Assembly (NCBI GenBank): GCA_964367055.1
Contig: CAYIWD010000004.1
Span: 1-38,504, forward strand
Direction: 5' to 3'
Origin: UM-FILTER-39-64 sp964367055
GTDB lineage: Bacteria; Patescibacteriota; Minisyncoccia; UBA6257; UBA9933
Length of the DNA: 38,504 nucleotides
The notes under the pieces were generated by a model. That model searched no databases. It was given only the letters and a program-made list of their open reading frames with translations, and was not told the origin of the DNA. Position numbers and translations under genes: made by a program. This document shows positions 30,217-38,397 of this stretch, piece by piece; the stretch's first letter is position 1; every line of letters begins with the position of its first letter.

Positions 30217-30260
30217 AAAGCCCGTTCAAGGATAAAAACCTTGCACGGGCTTTATTTTTT
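30217..30260 (+). terminator. strong rho-independent terminator
   Basis: AAAGCCCGT pairs with ACGGGCTTT, with an inner CAAGG/CCTTG helix, then TTATTTTTT. Confidence 0.9.
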
Positions 30261-30282
30261 AATTGATTTTATGATTCTGAGA

Positions 30283-30358
30283 GCGCTCTAATGGATTAGA
30301 GCATTTAAAATTAGTTTTTAGTTAAAACAAAAACTCTACTTTATGAGTTTAGAGTTTT
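30283..30358. repeat. two hairpins in the gap before the acylphosphatase gene
   Basis: GCTCTAAT-GG-ATTAGAGC is a perfect 8-bp hairpin near 30285-30302. AAAACTCTA / TAGAGTTTT is a second one ending at about 30357. The promoter at 30362 lies just after them, so they are outside the acyP transcript. Confidence 0.5.
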
Positions 30359-30361
30359 GAC

Positions 30362-30367
30362 CTATAA
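30362..30367 (+). promoter_or_regulatory. -10 promoter, leaderless type
   Basis: TATAAT ends 7 nt before the ATG at 30375. Confidence 0.5.
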
Positions 30368-30374
30368 TTATTTT

Positions 30375-30647
30375 ATGCTCAAGCATTTGAATATTAAAAT
30401 TCTCGGTCGGGTGCAGGGAGTATTTTTTCGGCATTCAGCCAAACAAAAAGCTGAAGAATTAAATATAAAAGGTTTTGCGAGAAATGAACCAGATGGCGCA
30501 GTTTATATTGAAGCCGAAGGAATAGAAGAAAATCTAAAGCAATTTTTAGATTGGTGCCATTATGGTCCGCTCTTGGCTTCAGTAAAAAAAGTGGAATTTG
30601 AATTTATCTTAGAGATTAAAGATTTCCCTTATTTTGCTATAATGTAG
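30375..30647 (+). CDS. acyP: acylphosphatase
   Basis: A 90-aa protein that hydrolyses carboxyl-phosphate bonds in small acyl phosphates. The phosphate-binding loop GRVQGVFFR (about residues 12-20, with the catalytic Arg) and the second signature GFARNEPDGAVYIEAEG (catalytic Asn at about residue 41) are intact. Length and alpha/beta layout fit the family. The ATG at 30375 is preferred over a TTG at 30357, since the -10 box ends 7 nt before it. It lies 2 nt before the deacylase gene, which also has its own -10 box inside the acyP 3' end. Confidence 0.95.
   Translation: MLKHLNIKILGRVQGVFFRHSAKQKAEELNIKGFARNEPDGAVYIEAEGIEENLKQFLDWCHYGPLLASVKKVEFEFILEIKDFPYFAIM
30635..30643 (+). promoter_or_regulatory. 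extended -10 promoter inside acyP, leaderless type
   Basis: TGcTATAAT ends 6 nt before the ATG at 30650 and overlaps the acyP stop region. Confidence 0.5.
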
Positions 30648-30649
30648 AT

Positions 30650-32158
30650 ATGTCTCTTCTTATTAAAAACACCATGCTTCTTGATGGCACTGGCAAGCCA
30701 GCGGTTAAAGCCGATGTCTTAGTGCGCAATGATAAAATTTCAGCCATTGGGAATTTTTCAAAGTATCAAGCTGACGAAATTATGGACGCTTTCGGCGCAT
30801 ATTTAGCCCCGGGATTTATTGATGTTCATACTGATTCCGACCATTACTTAACTCTTTTTTCTAATCCAGGACAAGCTGATTTTTTAGAGCAGGGAGTGAC
30901 TACAATTATCGGCGGCCATTGCGGCGTCTCGCTCGCTCCGCTTCTTTACGGTTCTTTAGAGTCGGTTCAAGAGTGGGGTGATACCAGAAAAATAAATATA
31001 AATTGGCATACATTGAAAGAATTCATAAAAGCTATGGGGAGTCATCGTTTGGGCGTTAATTTTGGCACCTTAGTTGGCCACAAGACGATTAGAAAATCTT
31101 TGACCCCGCATTGCAATAGAGATTTATCGCGTAATGAACTTAGGGTTTTTAATTCTGTTTTGGAGAAATCTCTTAAAGACGGCGCCTTTGGATTTTCCAT
31201 TGGCTTGGGTTATAGACAGAATCGTCAAACTTCATACAATGAAATTAAATCATTGGCGGAAATCGTTGCTAAAAATAAAAAGCTTTTTACTATCCATCTT
31301 CGCAACGAAAAAAGGGGATTGCTTGCTTCAGTTAATGAAGCTATTGAACTAGCCAAAGAAACCGGGGTTAAAGTTTTAATCAGCCACTTTCGGCCTTTGC
31401 TTGGTTATGGAAAAGACTATGATGAAGCTCTGGCATTAATTGATAGAAATGCTGACAAGAGTGATGTTTATTTTGATATTTATCCATTTGATGCCAGCAC
31501 GGTTTTAATCGATACTTTTTTGCCGGAATGGGCTGAAGGAACAGATAGGGAGGTAATGCTTAAAGACATTAAAACTCCTGGGCTAAAAGAAAAAATTTTA
31601 AGGGAATTACCTCGGCTTAAAGGAGACGAAATTATTATTATCAACGCTCCGGAAAATGAATATTTAGTCGGAAAATCGCTAAAAGAATTCGCCGAAAACA
31701 GAGGTTTAGATATTGGCGAAGGACTTTTAACTTTAATGGGCTTAACTAATTTTCGGGCTGTGGTTTTTTACAAAAATATCGCTCTCCAAAAAGTAATTAA
31801 AACTTTATCTCATGAAAAAGCGATTATTGCCTCAAACAGCGCCTGCTTTAAAGAGCCCGAAGTAAAGCAAAGAATCATTCGGCCAGAAAGATCCTATAGG
31901 ACATTTAAGAAGTTTTTAGAATTAGCAGAAAAAAATAAAGTTTTGCCATTAGAGACAGCAATTTATAAAATCACTGCCTTGCCAGCTGAACGTCTGAATT
32001 TAAAATCAAGAGGACTCATAAAAGAGGGTTATTTTGCCGATTTAGTTGTTTTCAAAGACGCGCAAATTAGAGAAGTAATTTTAAACGGCAAAAGAGTGGT
32101 TAAAAACGGAAAGTTTGAAAATATTTTAGCCGGTCGCATCCTGAAAAATGAAACATGA
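30650..32158 (+). CDS. N-acyl-D-amino-acid deacylase / D-aminoacylase family amidohydrolase
   Basis: A 502-aa amidohydrolase-superfamily enzyme. N-terminal composite beta-sandwich strand (LLIKNTMLLDGTGKPAVKAD) and the first metal motif PGFIDVHTDSDHYL, which has HxD rather than HxH and is typical of D-aminoacylase-like enzymes. GGHCGVSLAP (about residue 88) has the Cys that coordinates zinc in D-aminoacylase. Later motifs are FTIHLRNE, VLISHFRP and, at the C-terminus, KITALPAERLNLKSRGLIKEGYFADLVVF. The enzyme releases D-amino acids from N-acyl forms; in this wall-synthesis neighbourhood it might recycle peptidoglycan parts. Exact substrate is not readable. Its stop overlaps the ftsW start by 4 nt (ATGA). 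Confidence 0.88.
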   Translation: MSLLIKNTMLLDGTGKPAVKADVLVRNDKISAIGNFSKYQADEIMDAFGAYLAPGFIDVHTDSDHYLTLFSNPGQADFLEQGVTTIIGGHCGVSLAPLLYGSLESVQEWGDTRKININWHTLKEFIKAMGSHRLGVNFGTLVGHKTIRKSLTPHCNRDLSRNELRVFNSVLEKSLKDGAFGFSIGLGYRQNRQTSYNEIKSLAEIVAKNKKLFTIHLRNEKRGLLASVNEAIELAKETGVKVLISHFRPLLGYGKDYDEALALIDRNADKSDVYFDIYPFDASTVLIDTFLPEWAEGTDREVMLKDIKTPGLKEKILRELPRLKGDEIIIINAPENEYLVGKSLKEFAENRGLDIGEGLLTLMGLTNFRAVVFYKNIALQKVIKTLSHEKAIIASNSACFKEPEVKQRIIRPERSYRTFKKFLELAEKNKVLPLETAIYKITALPAERLNLKSRGLIKEGYFADLVVFKDAQIREVILNGKRVVKNGKFENILAGRILKNET

Positions 32159-33291
32159 TAAAAAAAATCGGTCATCATCCTGATTATATTTTTATTTCTT
32201 GCATCGCCATCTTGGTGGTTTTTGGTTTGCTTATGCTTTCCTCGGCTTCGTCTGATTTGGGTAAAATGCAATTTAACGACACTTATTATTATTTAAAACA
32301 TCAACTTTTTTACGGTTTAAGTTTTGGCATAATCGGATTTTTATTCGCCACCTTTATTAATTATCGGTTTTGGCGAAAATTGGCTCTTCCTTTATTGTTT
32401 GTTAGTTTAGGTTTATTAATTTTAGTTTTTACACCTTTGGGTTCTCCTCATGGCGGCGCCACCCGCTCGATTGATATTGGTTCATTATCTTTTCAGCCCG
32501 CGGAATTTTTAAAATTCACTTTTATTATTTATCTGGCTGCTTGGTTAAGTTCTAAGAATGACAAAAGTTTCGGTAGGCAAAAAAAATTTCTATCTGGCTA
32601 TTTGCCTTTTTTAATTATTTCTGGACTGGTGGCATTTTTAATGATAATGCAGCCGTCCACTGGTCTAGTGGCCATTATTATGGCGGCTGGGCTTTTGGTT
32701 TATTTTATAAGCGGCGCCCGCTTGTCTTTTGTTTTCGGCACTATTGTTTTAGGGCTTTTGGGTTTAATTTTAATTATTTCAATTGGCAGCAGCAGCGATA
32801 ATTATCGTTTACTTAGAATGCAAACTTACTTTAAAACTTTCTTAGAGCCAGAAACGATCAATTATCAAAATCAAGGTTATCAAATTAATCAGGCGTTGAT
32901 GGCGATTGGCTCCGGCGGCATATTTGGAGTTGGTTTTGGGCAGTCAATCAATAAATTTAAATATTTACCGGAGCCACTAAGTGATTCTATTTTTGCGGTA
33001 ATTGCGCAGGAATTGGGCTTTGTCGGAGCAGTTTTTCTTATTGGGATTTTTATTTTGCTTTTCATTAGAGGGATGAATATTGCTAAAAATTCCCCAGACC
33101 AATTCGCCAAACTAACAACTGTTGGTTTTGTTTCAATTATTGCCATTCAAACATTTATAAACATCGCCGCTATTTCCGGTATCATTCCGCTGACCGGCGT
33201 GCCCTTGCCTTTTATCAGTTATGGCGGTACTTCTCTAGCGGTCTTTTTGACTATGGCTGGAGTTGTTGGTAATATATCAAAGTATACATAA
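32155..33291 (+). CDS. ftsW: FtsW/RodA/SpoVE (SEDS) family peptidoglycan polymerase
   Basis: A 378-aa membrane protein with about ten helices. SEDS signatures are present: GATRSIDIGSLSFQPAEFLKF after helix 3, QPSTGLVAIIMAAGLLVYFISG in the middle, the large loop with YQINQALMAIGSGGIFGVGFGQS, and at the C-terminus GIIPLTGVPLPFISYGGTSL. SEDS proteins polymerise lipid II glycan strands together with a class B penicillin-binding protein. FtsW is preferred over RodA because murG follows, as in division/cell-wall clusters; a RodA role is not excluded. Confidence 0.93.
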   Translation: MIKKIGHHPDYIFISCIAILVVFGLLMLSSASSDLGKMQFNDTYYYLKHQLFYGLSFGIIGFLFATFINYRFWRKLALPLLFVSLGLLILVFTPLGSPHGGATRSIDIGSLSFQPAEFLKFTFIIYLAAWLSSKNDKSFGRQKKFLSGYLPFLIISGLVAFLMIMQPSTGLVAIIMAAGLLVYFISGARLSFVFGTIVLGLLGLILIISIGSSSDNYRLLRMQTYFKTFLEPETINYQNQGYQINQALMAIGSGGIFGVGFGQSINKFKYLPEPLSDSIFAVIAQELGFVGAVFLIGIFILLFIRGMNIAKNSPDQFAKLTTVGFVSIIAIQTFINIAAISGIIPLTGVPLPFISYGGTSLAVFLTMAGVVGNISKYT

Positions 33292-33406
33292 ATTCAAAGT
33301 TAAAAAATCAAAAATCAAAATGACAATGTAAAGTTAAAAAATGATTTAAATAATTTTACACTTTAATCTGTCATTTTACATTTTGATATTTAATTTTTAC
33401 ATTTTT

Positions 33407-34543
33407 ATGCGAATTCTATTCACTGGCGGTGGCACTGGCGGACATATTTATCCGATCTTAGCCGTGACCGAAGAACTAAAAAAACTATCCATTGAAAAAA
33501 ACATTGAAATGGATTTGCGTTATTTTGGCGCGCCGGGAATATTTCGCAGATTTTTGGAAGAAAATGATATTAGAGTTTCAAAAATTTTGTCAGCCAAGCT
33601 CCGCAGGTATTTTGACCCGAGAAATTTTACTGATATCCTGATTTTTCTTCCTTTAAGTATTATTCAGGCACTCTGGAAGGTTTTTTTGTTTATGCCCGAT
33701 GTTTTATTTTCTAAAGGCGGGCCAAGCTCTTTACCGATTGTTTTGGCGTCAAAATTTTATCGTGTGCCAATCATTATTCATGATTCTGATTCTGTAATGG
33801 GCCTATCAAACAGATTGGCGATGCGTTACGCCAGTAGAATCGCAGTTTCTTTTAACTCAACGGCGCAAGGGGAAAAAGTTGCTTTAGTGGGCGAGCCAAT
33901 TAGAAATTCATTAATCAGTGGAGATATTTTAGATTCCCAGACAGCCAAAAGAATTTTCGGATTTAATCCTGAAAAGCCGCTCATTTTAGTTATTGGTGGT
34001 TCTCAAGGCGCGGTAAAAATAAATGATTTTATGTTGGAAATAGCCGAAGAACTAATAAAGGATTACTCTGTTCTTCATCAAACTGGCATTAATAATTTTA
34101 ATGAAGTAAAAAACGAATTAAACATGGTTTTAAAAAATCATTCTGAAGAAGAAAAAAAACGTTATAAAATAGTTTCTTATTTTGAAAAAGATTTAAAAGA
34201 TGCTTATGCGGCCTCTGATGTGGTAGTTCGTAGAGCTTCGAGCGGTGCAATTTTTGAAACAGCGATTTTTGGCAAGCCCTTAATTTTAATTCCTTTACCA
34301 AAAGAGGTGGCGGGCGAACACCAAATTTCTAATGCTTATGAATACGCCAAAACCGGTGCGGCAATCGTGATTGAAGAGCCGAATCTCAAGCCCAATATTT
34401 TTTTAACGCAACTTAAAAAAATTTTTTCTGAACCAGAAAAAATTGCTCAAATGTCAGAAGCCGCTAAAAAATTTTCTAAACCTCAAGCGGCAAAAATAAT
34501 TGCCGAAGAAATTTTAAAACTCGGTTCTCCAAAAATTTCCTAA
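33407..34543 (+). CDS. murG: UDP-N-acetylglucosamine:lipid I N-acetylglucosaminyltransferase MurG
   Basis: A 378-aa GT28 enzyme that makes lipid II at the inner face of the membrane. The start at 33407 puts the membrane-lipid loop MRILFTGGGTGGHIYPILAV at the N-terminus, as in all MurG. Also present: the second Gly-rich loop SKGGPSSLPIVLAS, the linker GEPIRNS, donor-site loop GGSQGAVKIND (about residue 199) and the C-terminal SSGAIFETAIFGKPLILIPLP with the conserved Glu for the UDP-GlcNAc ribose. The family's usual 'RAGA.T..E' is RRASSGAIFE here. The 115-bp gap before it is AT-rich with decayed inverted repeats of CAAAATG/CATTTTG type. Confidence 0.95.
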   Translation: MRILFTGGGTGGHIYPILAVTEELKKLSIEKNIEMDLRYFGAPGIFRRFLEENDIRVSKILSAKLRRYFDPRNFTDILIFLPLSIIQALWKVFLFMPDVLFSKGGPSSLPIVLASKFYRVPIIIHDSDSVMGLSNRLAMRYASRIAVSFNSTAQGEKVALVGEPIRNSLISGDILDSQTAKRIFGFNPEKPLILVIGGSQGAVKINDFMLEIAEELIKDYSVLHQTGINNFNEVKNELNMVLKNHSEEEKKRYKIVSYFEKDLKDAYAASDVVVRRASSGAIFETAIFGKPLILIPLPKEVAGEHQISNAYEYAKTGAAIVIEEPNLKPNIFLTQLKKIFSEPEKIAQMSEAAKKFSKPQAAKIIAEEILKLGSPKIS

Positions 34544-34548
34544 GCGAT

Positions 34549-34577
34549 TTGACAAAGCAATAAAGGTGTGCTACTTT
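34549..34577 (+). promoter_or_regulatory. sigma70-type promoter
   Basis: TTGACA (34549-34554), 17-nt spacer, TACTTT (34572-34577). It precedes a leader with the hairpin GGGCGA-AA-TCGCCC (about 34659-34672) and the SD of the gene at 34709. Confidence 0.55.
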
Positions 34578-34708
34578 TGGCTATAGTCAAAAGGCCTAAT
34601 TTGCTTTAGGCAAATATGCCGAAAATAAAGCAAATTTTGGCACGTTCTTTGAAAAAGGGCGAAATCGCCCGTTATATGCCCAATCGGGCAAGAAAGGAGA
34701 GAAGAAAA

Positions 34709-35581
34709 ATGAAAGGAAGAAGAATGACAGGCGATGCAGAGATATCGGCTTGGATGGTGATAGCCGCTGCAGTGTTGGCGGCTGCCGTGGTGTTGTTTGC
34801 AATCTTTAAACCTCCGGTGTTTGGTGCTGAGCCGAAAGTAATCACTGGCAGTTTTATCGTCAGTGGTTATGGCGATGGCGAGTTCGCCATCAAAGGCGAA
34901 CCGGAGAAAAAGCTGAACGAAGGAATTGCGAAAGTAAAAAACCAAATGGGGTCTTTACCCTCTTTACCCGGAGATTTACATTTACAGTTGCAGTTTGTAG
35001 CGGTTGGCTCAGCTGATACGACCGGCAGTGGTAATGACGATTTAGCCGGAAAGCGATCAGACCAAGTTAAGGCTGTGTTGTCCGCGAATTTTCCCGAAGC
35101 CAAAGTTATATCTTGGTCCCGGGGAGATGCGGACAACATCAAACAGGTAAGGGTGGATTATAGAATTACATCCAAACCTGTGTTAGCTCAGGCCGCGCCA
35201 ATTTCGCCACCGGAAAAGCCAGCGAAGTTTAATGATTTAGGCTGGCTGGTGGCAATTGGCGCTTTCATCGTAGTTATCATTGGAGGTTTTTTAGTGATGA
35301 CCAAGATTCAGGAGAATCGCGAGGCGCGGCGTTCTGAGCAATGGCTAAGTGTGACGGTCGATGGTGAAACATATTATGTTAAAGTACGATTTGCAAACGG
35401 GAATTACATTTCACCATTTATCTCAAAGAGTAGGATGAAAATTTCTCGTGACAGCAAGAAAGAGATTATTAACTCTCTTAGGGGCTGTTTGAAAAAAAAT
35501 GAATTCGCAGAGCAAAAAATGAACCTTATTAAGGACAGTGTCATTAATGTAAGGCATGGTTCTGGTGGTGCATACTGGTAA
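34709..35581 (+). CDS. hypothetical bitopic membrane protein with OmpA-like middle domain
   Basis: A 290-aa protein. The ATG at 34709 is chosen for the GGAG site in AGAAAGGAGAGAAGAAAA. Membrane helix 1 is at about residues 13-33; an extracytoplasmic domain follows (about 40-155) with a section resembling OmpA-C/MotB-type folds (VAVGSADTTGSGNDDLAGKR, then an Arg/Val strand), though the peptidoglycan-binding residues are not clearly conserved. Helix 2 is at about residues 180-203 (LGWLVAIGAFIVVIIGGFLV), and a basic cytoplasmic C-terminal domain contains WLSVTVDGETYYVKVRF. I do not recognise the whole protein. Its GC content and strong SD set it apart from neighbours; it is followed by the gene at 35673, probably in one operon. 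Confidence 0.68.
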   Translation: MKGRRMTGDAEISAWMVIAAAVLAAAVVLFAIFKPPVFGAEPKVITGSFIVSGYGDGEFAIKGEPEKKLNEGIAKVKNQMGSLPSLPGDLHLQLQFVAVGSADTTGSGNDDLAGKRSDQVKAVLSANFPEAKVISWSRGDADNIKQVRVDYRITSKPVLAQAAPISPPEKPAKFNDLGWLVAIGAFIVVIIGGFLVMTKIQENREARRSEQWLSVTVDGETYYVKVRFANGNYISPFISKSRMKISRDSKKEIINSLRGCLKKNEFAEQKMNLIKDSVINVRHGSGGAYW

Positions 35582-35588
35582 ACATAAA

Positions 35589-35624
35589 AAGCAGGGGTTG
35601 GTTCTTTTCGGCCAGCCCTTGCTT
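35589..35624 (+). repeat. intercistronic hairpin
   Basis: AAGCAGGGGTTGG pairs with CCAGCCCTTGCTT over 13 bp, using two G-U pairs. The loop is TTCTTTTCGG. No T-run follows, so it more likely stabilises or processes the mRNA than ends it. Confidence 0.6.
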
Positions 35625-35672
35625 CACCCCGTTAGAAATCATCAATCAAAAAATTGAGAGGAGGAAAGGAAA

Positions 35673-36605
35673 ATGAGAACGATAGAAGAGATCGCTAAGG
35701 AAAGAAAGAGTCTTGTACGTCAGTGGCAAGCGTTGAATGGTCGAACAGACCCAGAGGCGAAGCAGAAAATGGAAGAGTTAGGGGCTCGGTCTAATGAGAC
35801 CGAAAAAGAGATTGAAGCACTGAGAGAAGCTGCGTCGGAAGCGCCAAGATTTTTTATGCTCAAACCAAGAGAGCATAAAAAGGAAGGGGACCGGAGGTGG
35901 CTCGCTGTCGCCAGTGGAATTCTGGTAACGGTGTTCGTGGTTTTTCTACTCACTATTATTTTGAAGCGAGCGGATACAGGAGTAAAATGGCGAGGGCCAA
36001 TCGAGAGATCGCCCCGGACTTATCTGGCCGTGACACCATATGTTCTTGCTCTTGCGCCGCAAGCCGTGGGAAAGGCTTCCGCAACGCCGGCTGTGTCAAG
36101 CACCGCACCCGCGCCACCTAAAGGCTTAAGAGTGGTAGCGGCAAGCGAGATTCCTGAAGTGGCAATTATACGGAAAGGTGAGGGGATTGAACATGCTTTT
36201 ATCCGACAGCTGATCGTTGACCCCGCCAGGAAGATTATAATTGTTGATAGGGAAGGTAGAACGTTTGATTTGTCTTTTAGCGGTCATTTGAACGACAAAA
36301 ATGCCGTCAGAAAATGGGCAGAGACAACTGCTGGCGTAATTTCCTACCGCTGTGGTTATGTTGACGCAAAGGGCAATGAAGTTAGGGTTAAAGCGCCCAA
36401 CGTCGTTGCTTATCTGTTGCAGGCAGACAATGATGGGAATGTAATTGGGGTAAAGGAATGTCCGAAAGATAAAGACGGACAATTCCAAACTGCCCCAGAG
36501 CTGACCCATTTCCAGAAGTTCGCCAAAAATTTTGGCGATATCAAATTTAAGGGTTCTGACCCGAAAAACCTCGGGTCCTATGAATACCCCCACACGAAAG
36601 TTTAG
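35673..36605 (+). CDS. hypothetical membrane protein with N-terminal coiled coil
   Basis: A 310-aa protein with a clear SD (GAGAGGAGGAAAGGAAAATG). Residues 1-55 form a charged coiled coil (IEEIAKERKSLVRQWQALNG), residues 74-97 a membrane helix, residues 125-150 an Ala/Pro/Thr linker, and the rest an outside domain with IRKGEGIEHAFIRQLI and three Cys (YRCGYVD, KECPKD and a neighbouring segment without pair). A 'KGEGIEHAxxRQL' motif occurs in other Patescibacterial exported proteins that I cannot name with certainty. It lies downstream of the gene at 34709 with a hairpin and a CCCCGTTAGAAAT repeat fragment in between. Function unknown. Confidence 0.68.
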   Translation: MRTIEEIAKERKSLVRQWQALNGRTDPEAKQKMEELGARSNETEKEIEALREAASEAPRFFMLKPREHKKEGDRRWLAVASGILVTVFVVFLLTIILKRADTGVKWRGPIERSPRTYLAVTPYVLALAPQAVGKASATPAVSSTAPAPPKGLRVVAASEIPEVAIIRKGEGIEHAFIRQLIVDPARKIIIVDREGRTFDLSFSGHLNDKNAVRKWAETTAGVISYRCGYVDAKGNEVRVKAPNVVAYLLQADNDGNVIGVKECPKDKDGQFQTAPELTHFQKFAKNFGDIKFKGSDPKNLGSYEYPHTKV

Positions 36606-36662
36606 AATTTGAACACACTGCATTCTAAAAAATGCTTTAAAATTTAATTCTTCTTTTATTAA

Positions 36663-36750
36663 GGCAGCTTAGCCAATCGGCTAACTGACAAATGATCTCT
36701 AAATGGAGATTGCTTGAATTGCGAATTCGCAGTCAAGCCGCCAATTGGCG
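36663..36750 (+). ncRNA. candidate cloverleaf-like structured RNA upstream of gltX
   Basis: GGCAGCTT (36663-36670) can pair with AAGCCGCC (36735-36742), one A-C mismatch, closing three arms: TTAGCC-AATC-GGCTAA (36669-36684), ATCTC/GAGAT (36695-36710) and GCTTGA/TCAAGC (36712-36738) with an inner TGCG/CGCA. The 3' strand of the closing stem can instead form the palindrome CGCCAATTGGCG (36739-36750). Outer and arm pairs overlap by two or three bases, so not all can form fully at once. It is not a tRNA: there is no 7-nt T-loop or anticodon loop. The terminator at 36837 would end its transcript. Confidence 0.45.
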
Positions 36751-36836
36751 CCGGAAATAAAAATGAGAATTAAATATATAGAATATAGAAATGCCCGATT
36801 GAGTACAGCAGCACATTACATTGAGCATATAGATTT

Positions 36837-36875
36837 AAGGGCCGAGTCCGTTTTTATTGGATTTCGGCCTTTTTT
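36837..36875 (+). terminator. strong rho-independent terminator
   Basis: AAGGCCGAGTCC pairs with GGATTTCGGCCTT, followed by TTTTT. It lies 48 nt before gltX, which has its own promoter after it. Confidence 0.88.
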
Positions 36876-36905
36876 ATTTAATATCTGGTAGAAATATTAA
36901 AAATG

Positions 36906-36914
36906 TGCTAAAAT
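36906..36914 (+). promoter_or_regulatory. extended -10 promoter of gltX, leaderless type
   Basis: TGcTAAAAT ends 8 nt before the ATG at 36923. Confidence 0.5.
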
Positions 36915-36922
36915 ATGACTTA

Positions 36923-38389
36923 ATGACCGATAGCCCTCAAAAACCTATTCGTGTTCGTTTTGCGCCATCTCCGACCGGCTATTTTCACATTGGTTCAGCC
37001 AGAACCGTGCTTTTCAATTGGCTTTTTGCTCGGCAAAATCAGGGTAAATTTATTTTGCGCATTGAAGACACCGATGTTGAACGTTCAGAACCCCAATACG
37101 AGCAGGACATTTTAGAAGGAATAAAGTGGCTTGGCTTAAATTGGGATGAAGGCGTGGAGGTGGGCGGCGAATACGGACCATATCGGCAAAGCGAACGTTT
37201 GGATATTTATGAAAAATATCTACGCCAGCTTCTTGATGAAGATAAGGCGTATTATTGTTTTTGTTCAAAAGAGCAATTGGATTTAGATAGACAAGCGATG
37301 CTATCTCAAGGTTTAGCGCCGAAATATAGTGGTCGGTGTCGCCACCTCCCTAAAGACGAAAGCGAAAAGCGTTTGGCTTCGGGTGAGCCAGCTGTTATCC
37401 GTTTTAGGGTGCCGGAAACCGAAATTGAATTTCATGATTTAATCCGCGATAAAGTAAAATTTAACGCCGGGCTTATTGGAGACATTATTATTGCCAAAAA
37501 TTTGCGTTCGCCTTTATATAATTTTTCAGCCACGGTTGATGACAGCTTGATGGAGATTACTCATGTCATTAGAGGCGAAGAACATTTGTCTAACACACCG
37601 AAACAAATTTTAATTCAACGCGCTTTGGGATTTGATGAGCTAAAATACGCTCACTTGCCATTGATTTTGACCTCTGACCGCCGTAAAATGTCAAAGCGGT
37701 TTTTGGAGAGCTCTTTGGATGATTATAAAAATGACGGTTATCTGTCGGAAGTAATAATAAATTTCTTAGCGTTTCTTGGCTGGCATCCGAAAGATAATAG
37801 AGAAATTTTGTCCTTAGATGAATTAATTAAAGAATTTGACTTAAAAAGAGTGCAGAAAGCCGGAGCGGTTTTCAATATTGAAAAATTAGATTGGCTAAAC
37901 GCTCAATACATCAAAAAAATCAGCGCTGAAGATTTGGCGGAAAAAATTAAAAATTTTCTGCCGGAAAAAATTGCTAGCGAAGAAAATAAAGAAATACTTA
38001 TTAAAGCGATTGGCGCGGAAAAAGACAGGATGAAAAAATTAACGGATTTTAAAGATTTGGCTGATTTCTTTTTTGAATTAGGGGATTATGAAGCAAAACT
38101 TTTGGCTTGGCCGCGAGAAGCTGAAATTGATAAAGAAAAAACTTTAGCTAACTTGAAACTTTTGTTTGAGGAAATTAATAAAATTTTTAAAGCTGATTTT
38201 AATAAAATAAATTTGGAAAAAATTATTATGCCTTTGACTTCTGTTTGGGGCAGGGGAGAGCTATTATGGCCCTTAAGAGCAGCTCTTTCGGGCAAAGAAG
38301 CGTCAGCCGGACCATTTGAGATTATAGGTGTTTTAGGCAAAGAAGAAACATTAAAGAGATTAGACATAGCTATTAAGAAATTAAGTTAA
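36923..38389 (+). CDS. gltX: glutamyl-tRNA synthetase
   Basis: A 488-aa class I aminoacyl-tRNA synthetase that charges tRNA-Glu, and possibly tRNA-Gln for later amidation. The start at 36923 puts the family N-terminus (IRVRFAPSPTGYFHIGSART, HIGH motif as HIGS) in place; an earlier in-frame start would run through the terminator and promoter. Motifs: RIEDTDVERS, the zinc-like region CSKEQLDLDRQAMLSQG, HVIRGEEHLSNTPKQILIQRAL, and the KMSKS loop as DRRKMSKRF (about residue 254). The C-terminal anticodon-binding domain is helical and complete. Length matches bacterial GluRS. Confidence 0.96.
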   Translation: MTDSPQKPIRVRFAPSPTGYFHIGSARTVLFNWLFARQNQGKFILRIEDTDVERSEPQYEQDILEGIKWLGLNWDEGVEVGGEYGPYRQSERLDIYEKYLRQLLDEDKAYYCFCSKEQLDLDRQAMLSQGLAPKYSGRCRHLPKDESEKRLASGEPAVIRFRVPETEIEFHDLIRDKVKFNAGLIGDIIIAKNLRSPLYNFSATVDDSLMEITHVIRGEEHLSNTPKQILIQRALGFDELKYAHLPLILTSDRRKMSKRFLESSLDDYKNDGYLSEVIINFLAFLGWHPKDNREILSLDELIKEFDLKRVQKAGAVFNIEKLDWLNAQYIKKISAEDLAEKIKNFLPEKIASEENKEILIKAIGAEKDRMKKLTDFKDLADFFFELGDYEAKLLAWPREAEIDKEKTLANLKLLFEEINKIFKADFNKINLEKIIMPLTSVWGRGELLWPLRAALSGKEASAGPFEIIGVLGKEETLKRLDIAIKKLS

Positions 38390-38397
38390 TTCATTTT

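Noticed and set aside
33292..33406. Regulatory inverted repeat before murG
   Set aside because: CAAAATG/CATTTTG pairs are imperfect and low-complexity; likely decayed AT-rich filler.
36663..36750. tRNA gene on either strand
   Set aside because: Arms have 4- and 6-nt loops, no TTCRANY T-loop and no proper anticodon arm; 3' CCA-like bases belong to a palindrome.
36606..36922. T-box leader of gltX
   Set aside because: No T-box sequence (AGGGTGGNACCGCG), and gltX has its own promoter after the terminator.
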